Assembly (NCBI RefSeq): GCF_001999905.1
Contig: NZ_CP019640.1
Location: 2,398,001-2,462,000 of the forward strand
Length of the DNA: 64,000 nt
Direction: 5' to 3'
DNA from: Planococcus lenghuensis
Lineage (GTDB): Bacteria; Bacillota; Bacilli; Bacillales_A; Planococcaceae
In this document: positions 1 to 9,143 of the stretch, one piece after another
Layout of the letters: every line of letters begins with the position of its first letter
How positions within the stretch are numbered: the stretch's first letter is position 1
Notes under the pieces: generated by a model
The model's database searches: none
The model's input: only the letters and a program-made list of their open reading frames with translations
Told to the model about the DNA's origin: nothing
Made by a program: the position numbers and the translations under genes

Positions 1-39
1 ACGATTCCCAGTGCCCAGCCCCCGCAATTCGCTTTTAAT

Positions 40-2277
40 TCACTCAGCAGCAGATTCAGCCGCTGTATCTTCTCCAGCAGGTATCGATGGTTCCGTCCCG
101 TCCCCCTCGGCAGCCTGCTGTTTATATACCGCTTCCGGCTGTGTCAGTTTAATCTTGATTTTGGTATTCCCCATAACAGGCGTGCCGGCTGGAACACTTT
201 GTTCAGCGGCAAAGCCATCTCCTTCCAATGTCATTGCCAAACCGCTTAATTGCTGGTATTGAAGCAGTTGCCGCTTCGACCAGCCGGTAAAGTCCGGAAT
301 GGCAATTTCGCCAGTGGTTTTCAGGAACACGAGTTCTCCTGCAAAAATCGATGTGCCGGATGCCGGCAGCTGCTCAGTTACAGTTCCCGGCTGGCCGATC
401 ATCACCGGCTCGACTCGCTGTTTTTGAAGTGCATCAGCAATATCTGCCGCCGGTTTCCCGCTGTAATCATCCAGTGTGACCGGTGTCGCTTCATTAATCT
501 GTTCAGGTTCTACATTCAAATACTTCAGGCTGTTATCTGTCACAGATTTAAAGATTTCAGAAACCGGCTGTGACCCGTATTCCGTCACTTCCAGATCCGG
601 CTGCTGAACGGCAACATAAACAAGCAGCTGCGGATTATCAGCGGGCGCGAATCCAAGGAAGGAAAACAGATAATTTTCGTGCCCGTACTGGTAGCCGCCT
701 TCCGGATCCGGCACTTGCGCAGTCCCTGTTTTCCCCGCTACCCGATAATCCTCAAGGGCAAACCGCTGCGCCGTCCCTTTTTCAGAAGTGACGGTCGATT
801 CCAGAATCCCCATCACTTTTTCGGCAGTCAATGCTGTCACGGGTTGATTTCCGCGTTCCGGTCCATGTTCCAGGCTCACTTCTCCAGTGTCAGGATTTGC
901 AATCCGATCAATTACATAAGGTTTCATCATAACACCGCCATTGGCAAATGCAGAAGCTCCTTGTATAAGCTGGACCGGTGTCACAGTTGATCCTTGACCG
1001 AACGTAAGCGCGAGGCGGTCCATCGGATAATCATTCAGGATTACACCGTCCGCTTCCTTGGGCAAATCGATTCCGGTTTTTTCCCCGAATCCGAAAGCAT
1101 CGATATATTCCATGAAGGTTTCAGGGCCGATTTTCTCCAATAAATAAGCCATTGATACGTTGGATGATCGCTGAAAACCTTCCAGGAATGTAATCTGCCC
1201 CCATCCAACCCGGTTATGATCCCGAATGGTATTGCTCAAAAGCGAATAAGATCCTGATTGATAATAGGCATTCGGATCCCATTTGTCTTCTTCGATTGCT
1301 GCCGCAAGCGTGAACATCTTCATCGGGGAACCTGGCTCGATCGTCAGCTGGATGATTTCATTCATCCAGTTTTCGGATAATCCTTCGAGCGTATTTGGAT
1401 TAAAGCTGGGCCGCTGGGACATCGCCAGCACTTCCCCGGTTTTTGGATCTGCAACCACTGCCATCATCCGTTTTGGAGAATACTCTTCTTCTACACGGGT
1501 CATGGCGTCTTCAAGGAAGTTCTGGATGGTTTTGTCGATTGTCAGCCGAATATCCGATCCATCAATAGGCGGAGTAACTTCTGCATCATTCCCAGGAAGC
1601 AAATATCCCCATGTATCGGTTTTAAATTCCATCTTGCCGTCCTGCCCGGTCAGCACTTCGTCATAGATTGCTTCAAGTCCCATTTTACCGCGTACAACGG
1701 CTTCTCCATTTTCCGTCTCTTCCTTTTGAGCAAAGCCGATCAGGTGAGAGGCGAATACGCCGTTCGGGTAAAGCCGCTTCAAGTCTCTGACGAAAATAAT
1801 GCCCGGCAGGTTCTCTTCATCGATTGCGAGCATTTCAGTATGACTCAAGTCTCTGCCTGCCGCCCCGAATTCAACCTGGTACCGTTCGGACTCGATTCCT
1901 TCTTCAATCCGCTTCAGAATCTTGTCCTCGGACGAACCGAGATGATCAGCCAGGACTGCAGCTGTCTCTTCAGGATTTATCACATGCTGTGGGTTTTCCG
2001 GGTTTTGGGTTGCCGCTTCGCTGACAACCGCAATAGCCCGGTAGGCAAGTGTATCTTCTGCCAGCACTTCGCCATTGCGATCCAGGATCCGGCCACGTTC
2101 TGCAGCAAGCCGCTCTTCATGATCATACTTTTCTGCTGCCCGAACTGCCAATTCCTGACCTTCTGCTTCCCCGGTTGCCTGAATGGTCACAATTCGTGTA
2201 AGCAAAATGAAAAAGAGCCCTGCAAAAAACAAAAATAGCAGAAAGGCTCCCCATTGAAATCGAAAAACTTTATTCAT
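40..2277 (-). CDS. pbpB: Penicillin-binding protein 2B (division transpeptidase)
   Basis: Class B penicillin-binding protein that cross-links septal peptidoglycan with FtsW and the FtsL/DivIB/DivIC complex. One N-terminal membrane segment (about residues 9-30) is followed by a dimerisation domain and a transpeptidase domain. The three active-site motifs are present: SPMK at 317-320, SSN at 371-373 and KTG at 516-518. Two PASTA repeats follow (about 597-655 and 657-712), then a Glu/Ala-rich tail. The start overlaps the ftsL stop by 4 bases (ATGA), indicating coupled translation. The gene is last in the visible mraZ-rsmH-ftsL-pbpB operon, and the cluster continues beyond the left window edge. 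The paralogue SpoVD is possible, but position next to ftsL favours PBP2B. Confidence 0.95.
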   Translation of the reverse strand: MNKVFRFQWGAFLLFLFFAGLFFILLTRIVTIQATGEAEGQELAVRAAEKYDHEERLAAERGRILDRNGEVLAEDTLAYRAIAVVSEAATQNPENPQHVINPEETAAVLADHLGSSEDKILKRIEEGIESERYQVEFGAAGRDLSHTEMLAIDEENLPGIIFVRDLKRLYPNGVFASHLIGFAQKEETENGEAVVRGKMGLEAIYDEVLTGQDGKMEFKTDTWGYLLPGNDAEVTPPIDGSDIRLTIDKTIQNFLEDAMTRVEEEYSPKRMMAVVADPKTGEVLAMSQRPSFNPNTLEGLSENWMNEIIQLTIEPGSPMKMFTLAAAIEEDKWDPNAYYQSGSYSLLSNTIRDHNRVGWGQITFLEGFQRSSNVSMAYLLEKIGPETFMEYIDAFGFGEKTGIDLPKEADGVILNDYPMDRLALTFGQGSTVTPVQLIQGASAFANGGVMMKPYVIDRIANPDTGEVSLEHGPERGNQPVTALTAEKVMGILESTVTSEKGTAQRFALEDYRVAGKTGTAQVPDPEGGYQYGHENYLFSFLGFAPADNPQLLVYVAVQQPDLEVTEYGSQPVSEIFKSVTDNSLKYLNVEPEQINEATPVTLDDYSGKPAADIADALQKQRVEPVMIGQPGTVTEQLPASGTSIFAGELVFLKTTGEIAIPDFTGWSKRQLLQYQQLSGLAMTLEGDGFAAEQSVPAGTPVMGNTKIKIKLTQPEAVYKQQAAEGDGTEPSIPAGEDTAAESAAE

Positions 2278-2633
2278 TGAACCGGCACTACCTTAACATT
2301 TTGCTCATTCAGTTTCAGTCCCTGGCTCTTCGCCTCTGACCAAATGTGCTCGTATGTAGAAAGTTCGCTTATTTGAACGGATAAGTCCGAATTCTGTTTC
2401 TGTACTTCTTCAACTGATTGTTCGATCATCTGAATTTCCTGCGCAGCCGCCCGGATGGAAGACTCGTTCTGAATGATCAGGATCGAACTGAAGATGAACA
2501 TCGCCAGAAAAGAAACGTAAAGGATTTTTTCGCCTTTTGTGATCAGTTTCTTTCTTCTGGCTGGCAGCCTTACCGGCGTTTCCTGCGGAAGCGGCTGCCG
2601 GATATGCGACTGCTGTTTTGCGTGCAAAGCCAT
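2274..2633 (-). CDS. ftsL: Cell division protein FtsL
   Basis: Small bitopic division protein of 119 residues. It has a basic N-terminal cytoplasmic part, one membrane segment (about residues 37-55) and an extracellular heptad-rich region (about 60-105) expected to form a coiled coil with DivIC. The sequence diverges as usual for FtsL, so the call rests mainly on size, topology and position between rsmH and pbpB. A GAGGG ribosome binding site lies about 10 bases before the ATG. Confidence 0.88.
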   Translation of the reverse strand: MALHAKQQSHIRQPLPQETPVRLPARRKKLITKGEKILYVSFLAMFIFSSILIIQNESSIRAAAQEIQMIEQSVEEVQKQNSDLSVQISELSTYEHIWSEAKSQGLKLNEQNVKVVPVQ

Positions 2634-2699
2634 TTGAACACATCCCTCTCTCTATTTATCCCAATTTCCTCTATTTCTATGTCTGACTGATTTGTCTGT

Positions 2700-3638
2700 T
2701 TATGACTGGTTTTTTTCTGCTATACGCAATTTCGCCGAACGTGAGCGGTTATTGACCGCCAGCTCTTCATCGCTTGGCAAGATTGGTTTTCTTGTGATTA
2801 ATTTCAGTTTCGGTTCCATTCCATGCGGAATCATAGGCATATTCGGCGGCAGCTCCGGAAGAGCAGCCGCTTCTTTGAATATCGTCTTTGTCAATCGGTC
2901 TTCAAGTGAATGAAAGGTAATAACGGAAATTCTTCCTTGCTCATTCAGAAGATCGATCGCATCCAGGATTGATGTCTCAGCAGCTCCGAGTTCATCATTG
3001 ACAGCAATGCGGATTGCCTGAAAGATCCGTTTGGCGGGGTGCCCCCCTTTTCGTCTTGCCGGTGCGGGAATTCCTTCCTTAATCAGATCAACAAGCTCGC
3101 CTGTTGTCCGGATTGGAGACTTTTCCCGTGCCGCTTCGATTTTCCGTGCAATTTGCTTAGAGAATTTCTCTTCTCCATAACGGTAGAAAATCCGGACGAG
3201 TTCAGCATATGGCCATTCGTTAACGACATGGTAAGCACTTAATGAAGCTGTCTGATCCATCCGCATATCAAGCGGTGCATCATTGTGATAGCTGAATCCC
3301 CGCTCAGGGGTATCCAGTTGCGGTGACGAGACGCCCAAATCATACATGACGCCATCAACTCCTGTAACACCATGGGCTGACAGTTCTTCTTTCAGAAACT
3401 TAAAATTGGAATGAATAAATGTGACTCTATCAGAATAAGCAGCAAGCTTTTCCTTTGCGAAACTGAGCGCATCCAGGTCCTGGTCAAAGCAATACAGATG
3501 ACCATTTCCCCCTAGCTGCTGTGCCAAATATTCACTGTGCCCAGCTCCGCCCAGCGTACAGTCTACATAAATTCCGTCAGGACGGACGTTCAGTCCATCG
3601 ACGGTTTCCTTGAGCAAAACCGTTGTATGGTTGAACAT
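2700..3638 (-). CDS. rsmH: 16S rRNA (cytosine-1402 N4)-methyltransferase RsmH
   Basis: S-adenosylmethionine-dependent enzyme that methylates C1402 in the ribosomal P site. The 312-residue length is normal for the family. The N terminus starts with the conserved NHTTVLLKE stretch, the SAM-binding GGAGHS motif lies at about residues 30-35, and the [12 protein letters not shown] stretch typical of MraW/RsmH is near residue 240. A GGAGG site precedes the ATG. It is the second gene of the mraZ operon, a near-universal arrangement. Confidence 0.96.
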   Translation of the reverse strand: MFNHTTVLLKETVDGLNVRPDGIYVDCTLGGAGHSEYLAQQLGGNGHLYCFDQDLDALSFAKEKLAAYSDRVTFIHSNFKFLKEELSAHGVTGVDGVMYDLGVSSPQLDTPERGFSYHNDAPLDMRMDQTASLSAYHVVNEWPYAELVRIFYRYGEEKFSKQIARKIEAAREKSPIRTTGELVDLIKEGIPAPARRKGGHPAKRIFQAIRIAVNDELGAAETSILDAIDLLNEQGRISVITFHSLEDRLTKTIFKEAAALPELPPNMPMIPHGMEPKLKLITRKPILPSDEELAVNNRSRSAKLRIAEKNQS

Positions 3639-3659
3639 ACCCGTTCCCTCCGTTCCGGC

Positions 3660-4091
3660 TTAGATGTCAAAATCAATCAATTCTTCTGCAATGTCATTGA
3701 ATGAATCCTCGGATTCAGTAAAATACTTTTCCCAGGCACCCTGTGACCATATTTCAAAGCGGTTCGATACGCCGAGGACGATGCAGTCTTTTTCAAGATT
3801 CGCATAGCTGCGGAGCATGGGCGGTACATTCACACGTCCCTGCTTATCAAGCTCCACTTCCGTGGCGCCAGAGAAGAAAAAACGGGTAAAAGCCCGTGCG
3901 TCGCGCTTTGTGACAGGAAGGGCTTTCAATTTCTCTTCCATCTTCCGCCACTCTTCCATCGGATAACCGAATAAGCAATTGTCAAGGCCCCGGGTCAGCA
4001 CAAATGCTTCCCCGAGCTGTTCACGGAATTTCGAAGGCACGATGATTCTGCCCTTCGCATCAACTGTGTGCTGATATTCGCCCATGAACAT
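3660..4091 (-). CDS. mraZ: Transcriptional regulator MraZ
   Basis: AbrB-like DNA-binding protein that forms a ring and represses its own division operon. The 143-residue form starting [16 protein letters not shown] is chosen: it has the normal MraZ length and a GGTGAAGGG ribosome binding site, whereas the longer frame would add 15 unrelated residues. The paired DxKGR motifs expected of the two half domains are seen: DAKGR near residue 12 and DKQGR near residue 85. It is the first gene of the operon, and three GTGGK repeats lie 31-55 bases upstream. Confidence 0.95.
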   Translation of the reverse strand: MFMGEYQHTVDAKGRIIVPSKFREQLGEAFVLTRGLDNCLFGYPMEEWRKMEEKLKALPVTKRDARAFTRFFFSGATEVELDKQGRVNVPPMLRSYANLEKDCIVLGVSNRFEIWSQGAWEKYFTESEDSFNDIAEELIDFDI

Positions 4092-4121
4092 TCCCTTCAC
4101 CCCGCTTATTGTGTTAAATGT

Positions 4122-4146
4122 ACCACAATCCCCCACTCTCTACCAC
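4122..4146 (-). promoter_or_regulatory. mraZ: MraZ operator (three GTGGK boxes, 10-bp period)
   Basis: On the minus strand the boxes GTGGT, GTGGG and GTGGT occur at 4146-4142, 4136-4132 and 4126-4122. They are exactly one helical turn apart with 5-base spacers. MraZ of other bacteria is known to bind TGGG-type direct repeats with 5-base spacers upstream of its own gene. An AT-rich stretch upstream (about 4150-4190) probably holds the promoter, but no clean consensus pair is visible. Confidence 0.75.
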
Positions 4147-4207
4147 TTGTTTTTATAATATTTCTTTAATGTTTCAAAATTGACGATTTTTTTACTCTTA
4201 GACATGC

Positions 4208-4237
4208 AAAAAAAGTCCGTTTTTCACGAACTTTTTT
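4208..4237 (-). terminator. Terminator after bshC
   Basis: An inverted repeat pairs AAAAAAGT-CG with CG-ACTTTTTT around a short loop, immediately after the bshC stop. The minus-strand side ends in a T run. It separates bshC from the mraZ operon, supporting an independent promoter for mraZ. Confidence 0.75.
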
Positions 4238-4239
4238 GG

Positions 4240-5856
4240 CTAAAGGCATATGATCTTGTGGTTTCGGTCATAATTGAACGGCATTTTCAGCATATCGCCA
4301 ATCAGATCCGGTCCATACTGATTCAGATAAGGAACCGGTGAATAGATCCGTTCCTGAGGGTTCCCATCAGGGAGCAATTCCTGTTCAATCGTCCGGAATT
4401 GACTGAGCTGAACATCATGCTGCAATTCGACTTCCTCTTGCAGTTTCCGCTTCAGATACGTCAACTGGTCCAAGTGAATGGACAAATTTTTATCAACAGC
4501 CGGCAGGAGCCCTTTACTTACAGAAGAAAACTTTTCACGGACATCCTCATAGCGGGAAGTCAATTCCTGCTCGAGTGACGCCAAAAGCTGTTCCGCTTCT
4601 GTTTCCCGGGCTGCTTCAAGAAGCTCTTCCCTGCGGTTTCCTGCTTCATTATGCCCGATGGCAGCTGCCGGTTCCATACTATGCTTTTCCAGCAGAAACC
4701 CGACGCGCCGAGAAACCAGGGTCATATTCAGCCGGGGCATGACAACCGGCATTTCCAGGCCCATCACCTCGAATGCCGACTTCAGTTCTGCCCAATATGC
4801 AATTTCCCCCGGCCCTCCGATATAACTCAGCACCGGAAACACCATGTCTTGCATGAGTGGCCGTGTAACGACATTATTGCTGAACAACTCGGGATTATCC
4901 GCCAGCAGCTGCAGCAATTCTTCCTTTGTATATATCTTGTTTCCGCAGACGAAGCGGTCTCCGTCACGTTCAAGCAGCATCCGCTCGCTGCCGACTGCAA
5001 GGAACAGATTGGCAGACTCAGGATTCGCGTCAAGAGAAGTCGGATAGCCGTCCTGCCTCAAAGTCTGTTCGGTACTGCAAACAGCCTCTGCAATCTCTGC
5101 AGAACGATCAATCAGCACAGCAAAAAATTCAGCCTCGTATGCCCGTAAGGCAGGGTCTGCTGCGTCGATGAACAAGAGTCCGCTGTCTTTAAACAGCCAG
5201 TGAAGAAAGGCGGAAAAGAAATCCGTGAACGTATTAGCTCTGTCAAAAAGTTGCCGGATGGTTTCAAATAATTCTTTTGAATGCTCTGTCTCAGGCAGAC
5301 TTTTGAAGTACGCTTCCATATGGCTGCCGATTTTCTGCTTGTTAAGCCGGGCGGCAGAAGCACTGCGCTTGCCGTACTCCATGTGCGGAAAATTCATTTT
5401 GTCGACCCGCCGGTCCGTCTGCCGGTATACGTGAGCAATTTCTGCAATATCATGATCTTCACCAGCTACCCAGAATAACGGCACCACAATCCGGTCCAGT
5501 TCAGCAGAGGCTTTATCCGCCAGCACAATTGCAGAAATCGCCTTATGGACAGTATAGAGAGGACCGGTGAACAATCCGGCCTGCTGTCCTGTCACTACAA
5601 GCGGAGCTCCTTCAGAAAAGTGCTCCAAGGCCTCTCTTGCGGCCGGCGAATCTCCGAATCGTTCCATATAGCTGCCAATGATGCGGGCCAGCCGCGGACG
5701 GTCGGCCGGGTGCCGGCTGACTGTCCGTTCGTACCGATTCTTCAGCGAGGAAATCTCAGGCTTGTACTCGAAATACTTCAGTAACTTCCGGTCGTGCATT
5801 ATGTAATCATTCATCAGCCCGGATGCAGGCGCAATGAACGGTTCGAATAGCTCCAT
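4240..5856 (-). CDS. bshC: Bacillithiol biosynthesis cysteine ligase BshC
   Basis: Putative last enzyme of bacillithiol synthesis, adding cysteine to glucosaminyl-malate. The 538-residue length matches the family (B. subtilis YllA). Recognisable stretches include VVTGQQAGLFTGPLYT near residue 90, a VPLFWVAGEDHD motif of the nucleotide-binding-like fold near residue 145, and a C-terminal coiled-coil region (about 390-490). It is next to panE and the mraZ cluster, as in other Bacillales. Bacillithiol is the low-molecular-weight thiol of this phylum. Confidence 0.95.
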   Translation of the reverse strand: MELFEPFIAPASGLMNDYIMHDRKLLKYFEYKPEISSLKNRYERTVSRHPADRPRLARIIGSYMERFGDSPAAREALEHFSEGAPLVVTGQQAGLFTGPLYTVHKAISAIVLADKASAELDRIVVPLFWVAGEDHDIAEIAHVYRQTDRRVDKMNFPHMEYGKRSASAARLNKQKIGSHMEAYFKSLPETEHSKELFETIRQLFDRANTFTDFFSAFLHWLFKDSGLLFIDAADPALRAYEAEFFAVLIDRSAEIAEAVCSTEQTLRQDGYPTSLDANPESANLFLAVGSERMLLERDGDRFVCGNKIYTKEELLQLLADNPELFSNNVVTRPLMQDMVFPVLSYIGGPGEIAYWAELKSAFEVMGLEMPVVMPRLNMTLVSRRVGFLLEKHSMEPAAAIGHNEAGNRREELLEAARETEAEQLLASLEQELTSRYEDVREKFSSVSKGLLPAVDKNLSIHLDQLTYLKRKLQEEVELQHDVQLSQFRTIEQELLPDGNPQERIYSPVPYLNQYGPDLIGDMLKMPFNYDRNHKIICL

Positions 5857-5927
5857 GAAAAAGTCCCCTTTTAATCAACATTCCCTTTCACTATAGCATT
5901 CTGTCTGCAGCTTGAGAAAACATACGC

Positions 5928-6302
5928 TTACAGGAACAGCCCGGTTGTGAACCAGACAGCTGCTGCAATCCAGATGGACGCGTATATCCCAAACAGAATC
6001 AGGAAATAAGCCCGCCAGGTTTTCCGGAAATACACAAACACATCGATTTCCTTCGTGCGCTTCCATTCAATGTAGAGCATGACGATTGCTGTGGCGACGG
6101 CAATTATGGCTGTCAATGAAAAAAACGGCAAACGCCATAATGCCTCGACCGATAGCGGAACAGCCGCAAACAACAGAAACGTGGCAGCATCCGCTGCTTT
6201 GCCCGTCGGTCGTTGCCGTCTGATCAATTTCGCGCGCAGGAAAAAATATACCGGCAGTGGAAGTGCAATTACAAATGCACCGATTATTGTCCAACTATCC
6301 AT
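5928..6302 (-). CDS. DUF3397 family membrane protein
   Basis: Protein of 124 residues with four predicted membrane helices (about 5-22, 41-55, 60-80 and 95-118) separated by short basic loops. It looks like the DUF3397 proteins that sit between panE and bshC in many Bacillaceae, and no function is established. Its ATG follows directly on the panE stop codon with no gap, so the two are almost certainly translated from one mRNA. Confidence 0.75.
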   Translation of the reverse strand: MDSWTIIGAFVIALPLPVYFFLRAKLIRRQRPTGKAADAATFLLFAAVPLSVEALWRLPFFSLTAIIAVATAIVMLYIEWKRTKEIDVFVYFRKTWRAYFLILFGIYASIWIAAAVWFTTGLFL

Positions 6303-7163
6303 TTAGTCCACCTCTGTTGCCTTCAATAAATAATATAGCGTATTAAGAACCGGAAGTTCCTGGCCTGCCCGCTTCAGCGTGTAGCCGACTATCGTATCAA
6401 GCTCGAGCCGCCTGCCGGATAGCCGGTCTGCGAGCATCGAAGAAGTATTAGCAGCCGTCGAACGGCAGAGCGCTACCACTTGAGCGAATGGCAGAAGGTG
6501 TTCCATTTCGGGATATGCTTCCGACAATTCCTTATAAATCGACTGTAAAAGTGTGAAGGCATGCGGATTGGTCAGCAGCTCTCCGTTTTTCAGCTCAAGC
6601 ACAGCCGTCAGCGGGTTGATCAGACAATTGAGCAGGACCTTCCGGAACAGCAACGCACCTGCATCTTCATGCCAAGCCGCCGGGAAATACGGAAGATGCA
6701 GCAATGGCTGAAAGACTTCCTTTTCTCCTCGGAGAACCGCCAATGTCACTTTCCCGCGTCCGGTATGACAGACTTCATTTGAGCTGACTTTTTGGGCGCC
6801 ATGCTCTACACTCCCCACTGCAATCTGTTGCTGAGGGAGAGATTCGGCGAATTGCAGATGCAGCATGCCATTCTGCAGGAACACGAGCGGCAGTTCTGCG
6901 GGCAGTGCAGCCAGCTTATGCCGCAGACCGGCAAGATCGCCATATTTCACCGTTAGCACCAGCATGGCACCAAGCGGTACCGCTTCCCAGTCAGGTATCG
7001 CTTTAACGCGGAAATCCTCTCCATTTTTAACGATCCCTTCAGCATTGAGCAGATCCGCCTGCTCTTTGCTTCGGGTCAGAAGCGTCACCCTGCAGCCGCT
7101 CTCCTGTAGTAAACATGACAATAGCATGCCGACAGCTCCTGCTCCTGCTATGATCACATTCAT
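6303..7163 (-). CDS. panE: 2-dehydropantoate 2-reductase (ketopantoate reductase)
   Basis: NADPH-dependent enzyme reducing ketopantoate to pantoate for coenzyme A synthesis. The chosen start is MNVIIAGAGAVGML, placing the Rossmann GxGxxG motif at residues 7-12. A GTAGGG site sits 6 bases before this ATG, while the longer frame would add 24 residues partly encoded by a repeat. The ApbA C-terminal helical domain covers about residues 165-285. The gene corresponds by order to B. subtilis ylbQ. Confidence 0.88.
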   Translation of the reverse strand: MNVIIAGAGAVGMLLSCLLQESGCRVTLLTRSKEQADLLNAEGIVKNGEDFRVKAIPDWEAVPLGAMLVLTVKYGDLAGLRHKLAALPAELPLVFLQNGMLHLQFAESLPQQQIAVGSVEHGAQKVSSNEVCHTGRGKVTLAVLRGEKEVFQPLLHLPYFPAAWHEDAGALLFRKVLLNCLINPLTAVLELKNGELLTNPHAFTLLQSIYKELSEAYPEMEHLLPFAQVVALCRSTAANTSSMLADRLSGRRLELDTIVGYTLKRAGQELPVLNTLYYLLKATEVD

Positions 7164-7184
7164 GGTCATCCCTACTTTCTCAAA

Positions 7185-7292
7185 GGCTCTGTTAAAGAAC
7201 AGTGTTGATTTTTTACTACAAAAAATATGGAACAAAAAGCGGAAACGCCCACGGCAAGTGGAGCTGTTTTGCGGAAAATCAACAGAGATAGC
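7185..7292 (+). repeat. Dispersed MITE-like repeat, copy 1
   Basis: The unit begins GGCTCTGTTAAAGAACAGTG and ends in GGAAAATCAACAGAGATAGC. Its two ends are partly inverted copies of each other (CTCTGTT..TTGATTTT against AAAATCAACAGAG). About 60 bases of its left part recur in inverse orientation at 60191-60252. It lies in the leader of panE, between panE and the carboxylase operon. No coding capacity is seen. Confidence 0.6.
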
Positions 7293-7345
7293 TTGCTCAA
7301 AAAGAAGCCTGCCTTCTGCAGGCAGACTTCACAATGATTATTCCA

Positions 7346-8896
7346 TTATACCGGATTCACCGGGTGTTTTCGAGATGGCTGCGCTAATTCTTTTCCGGAA
7401 TAGTAAGCAAAGCGTGCATCCAGTACTTCCCGGAGCTCCCCGGGTGACACAATCTCATCTACGATGAGTTCGGATGCCAGTTTGTAAATATCAATCTGCT
7501 CCTTGTACTCCCGGTGTTTCTCCTGCACATATTTAAGCCGCTCTTTCGGATCATCAATCGCTTCGATCTTATTTGAATAAACCGCATTCACAGCGGCTTC
7601 CGGCCCCATGACGGCGATTTGTGCGGTTGGCAGTGCTATGCAGACGTCCGGTTCAAACGCCGGACCTGCCATTGCGTATAATCCCGCCCCATACGCTTTA
7701 CGGACAATCACTGAAATTTTCGGCACAGTCGCAGAGCTCATAGCTGCAATCAATTTCGCACCATGCCGGATAATACCGGCCCGTTCCACTTTTGTGCCGA
7801 TCATGAAGCCCGGCACATCAGCCAGGAAAAGCAGCGGAATGGAAAACGCATCGCATAAACTGATGAACTTTGCGCCTTTGTCCGCCGAGTCATGGAATAG
7901 GACTCCGCCTTTTGCTTTCGGCTGATTAGCAACAATTCCGATCGGTCGGCCATTGATCCGAGCCAATCCCGTAATCAATTCCGGTGCAAATAGTTTTTTT
8001 ACATCAAAAAAGCTGTCTTCATCCACCAGCTGATCGATCAGCTCGTACATATCGAATGGCGCATTTTGATTTTCCGGGATGATTTCTTCTAATGTACGAC
8101 CGGCTTTCTGTGCTTTCCCTTCAACCTTCTCCGGTTTTTTTGCAAAATTCGCCGGGAAAAAGGACAAATAGCGCTGTGCTTCTGCAATCGCTTCTTCTTC
8201 CGTCTGGACGAGCACATCGCCGCATCCGCTGACCGTACAATGCATTCGTGCACCGCCCATTTCTTCAAGCGTCACTTTTTCACCGATCACTTTTTCCGCC
8301 ATGCGCGGTGATCCCAGGTACATGGAGGCGTTGCCTTCCACCATGATGACAAGATCACAAAATGCAGGAATGTAAGCGCCGCCGGCAGCGGACGGACCAA
8401 ACAGCAGGCAGATTTGCGGGACCATGCCCGACATCCGGACCTGATTATGGAAGATGCGGCCGGCTCCGCGCCGGTTCGGAAACATATCCAATTGGTCGGT
8501 GATTCGGGCGCCTGCGGAATCCACCAGATACAGCATCGGCACTTGGTTCTTTTCCGCCGTCTCCTGAATGCGGATAATTTTTTCTACTGTGCGGGATCCC
8601 CATGATCCGGCTTTCACCGTAGAATCATTGGCCATCACGCATACCGATTGGCCACCGATTTTGCCCATTGCTGTTACCACGCCATCGGCCGGAAGATCCT
8701 CAGCTTCCACATTGGCAAAGCGGCCATCTTCAATATACTCCCCGTCATCGAACAGAAGCGCGAGCCTGTCACGCACAAACAGCTTGCCCTGTTCTTTCAT
8801 TTTCTCATGGTACTTTTCCTGCCCCCCTGCGAAAATGCCGGACAGTTTCTCCTGCAGCCGTTCGTTATACCCCTTTTGTTCGGTCGTGTTGGTCAT
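7346..8896 (-). CDS. Acyl-CoA carboxylase, carboxyltransferase subunit
   Basis: Carboxyltransferase of a biotin-dependent acyl-CoA carboxylase (PccB/MccB/YngE type, both half domains in one chain). The start MTNTTEQKGYNERLQ follows a GGGAGG site by 8 bases and gives 516 residues, normal for the family. Glycine-rich oxyanion-hole stretches (GPSAAGGAYIPAFCD, KAYGAGLYAM) mark the two crotonase-like halves. It is downstream of the carrier and biotin carboxylase genes, which together make a complete enzyme. Synteny with B. subtilis yngE-yngHB-yngHA suggests methylcrotonyl-CoA, but propionyl-CoA cannot be excluded. Confidence 0.9.
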   Translation of the reverse strand: MTNTTEQKGYNERLQEKLSGIFAGGQEKYHEKMKEQGKLFVRDRLALLFDDGEYIEDGRFANVEAEDLPADGVVTAMGKIGGQSVCVMANDSTVKAGSWGSRTVEKIIRIQETAEKNQVPMLYLVDSAGARITDQLDMFPNRRGAGRIFHNQVRMSGMVPQICLLFGPSAAGGAYIPAFCDLVIMVEGNASMYLGSPRMAEKVIGEKVTLEEMGGARMHCTVSGCGDVLVQTEEEAIAEAQRYLSFFPANFAKKPEKVEGKAQKAGRTLEEIIPENQNAPFDMYELIDQLVDEDSFFDVKKLFAPELITGLARINGRPIGIVANQPKAKGGVLFHDSADKGAKFISLCDAFSIPLLFLADVPGFMIGTKVERAGIIRHGAKLIAAMSSATVPKISVIVRKAYGAGLYAMAGPAFEPDVCIALPTAQIAVMGPEAAVNAVYSNKIEAIDDPKERLKYVQEKHREYKEQIDIYKLASELIVDEIVSPGELREVLDARFAYYSGKELAQPSRKHPVNPV

Positions 8897-8927
8897 TCCC
8901 GAATTCCTCCCTGTGTGAAGTAGTGCA

Positions 8928-9143
8928 TCATTCACTGAATGTCAGCAATGTGTCCCCTTCGTTTACAAATGCCCCGATTTCCACTTGGACACTTTCCACT
9001 TTCCCGCTTACTTCCGCTTCCACCGGAATTTCCATTTTCATGGATTCCAGCGTGCATACCGCCTGTCCGGCTTCAATTGCCTGCCCTTCTGCCACGAGTA
9101 CATTAAGCACCGTGCCTGCCATTGTCGCTTTTAATTCTTTCAT
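8928..9143 (-). CDS. Biotin/lipoyl carrier protein of the acyl-CoA carboxylase
   Basis: Single-domain biotin carrier of 71 residues. The start MKELKATMAG is chosen because an AGGAGGAG site lies upstream and the ATG overlaps the biotin carboxylase stop by 4 bases. The biotinylation motif is ESMKME with the acceptor lysine at residue 36. It shuttles carboxybiotin between the two neighbouring subunits. This free-standing form resembles B. subtilis YngHB rather than the longer AccB. Confidence 0.9.
   Translation of the reverse strand: MKELKATMAGTVLNVLVAEGQAIEAGQAVCTLESMKMEIPVEAEVSGKVESVQVEIGAFVNEGDTLLTFSE

Noticed and set aside
1-39. Start of another gene downstream of pbpB
   Set aside because: A short open stretch is visible on the minus strand, but too little sequence remains to name it or choose a start.
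1726-2238. Plus-strand frame of 170 codons antisense to pbpB
   Set aside because: Shadow of the pbpB coding strand, without start signals or domain content. The same reasoning removes other long antisense frames such as those at 8668-9213 and 36689-37258.
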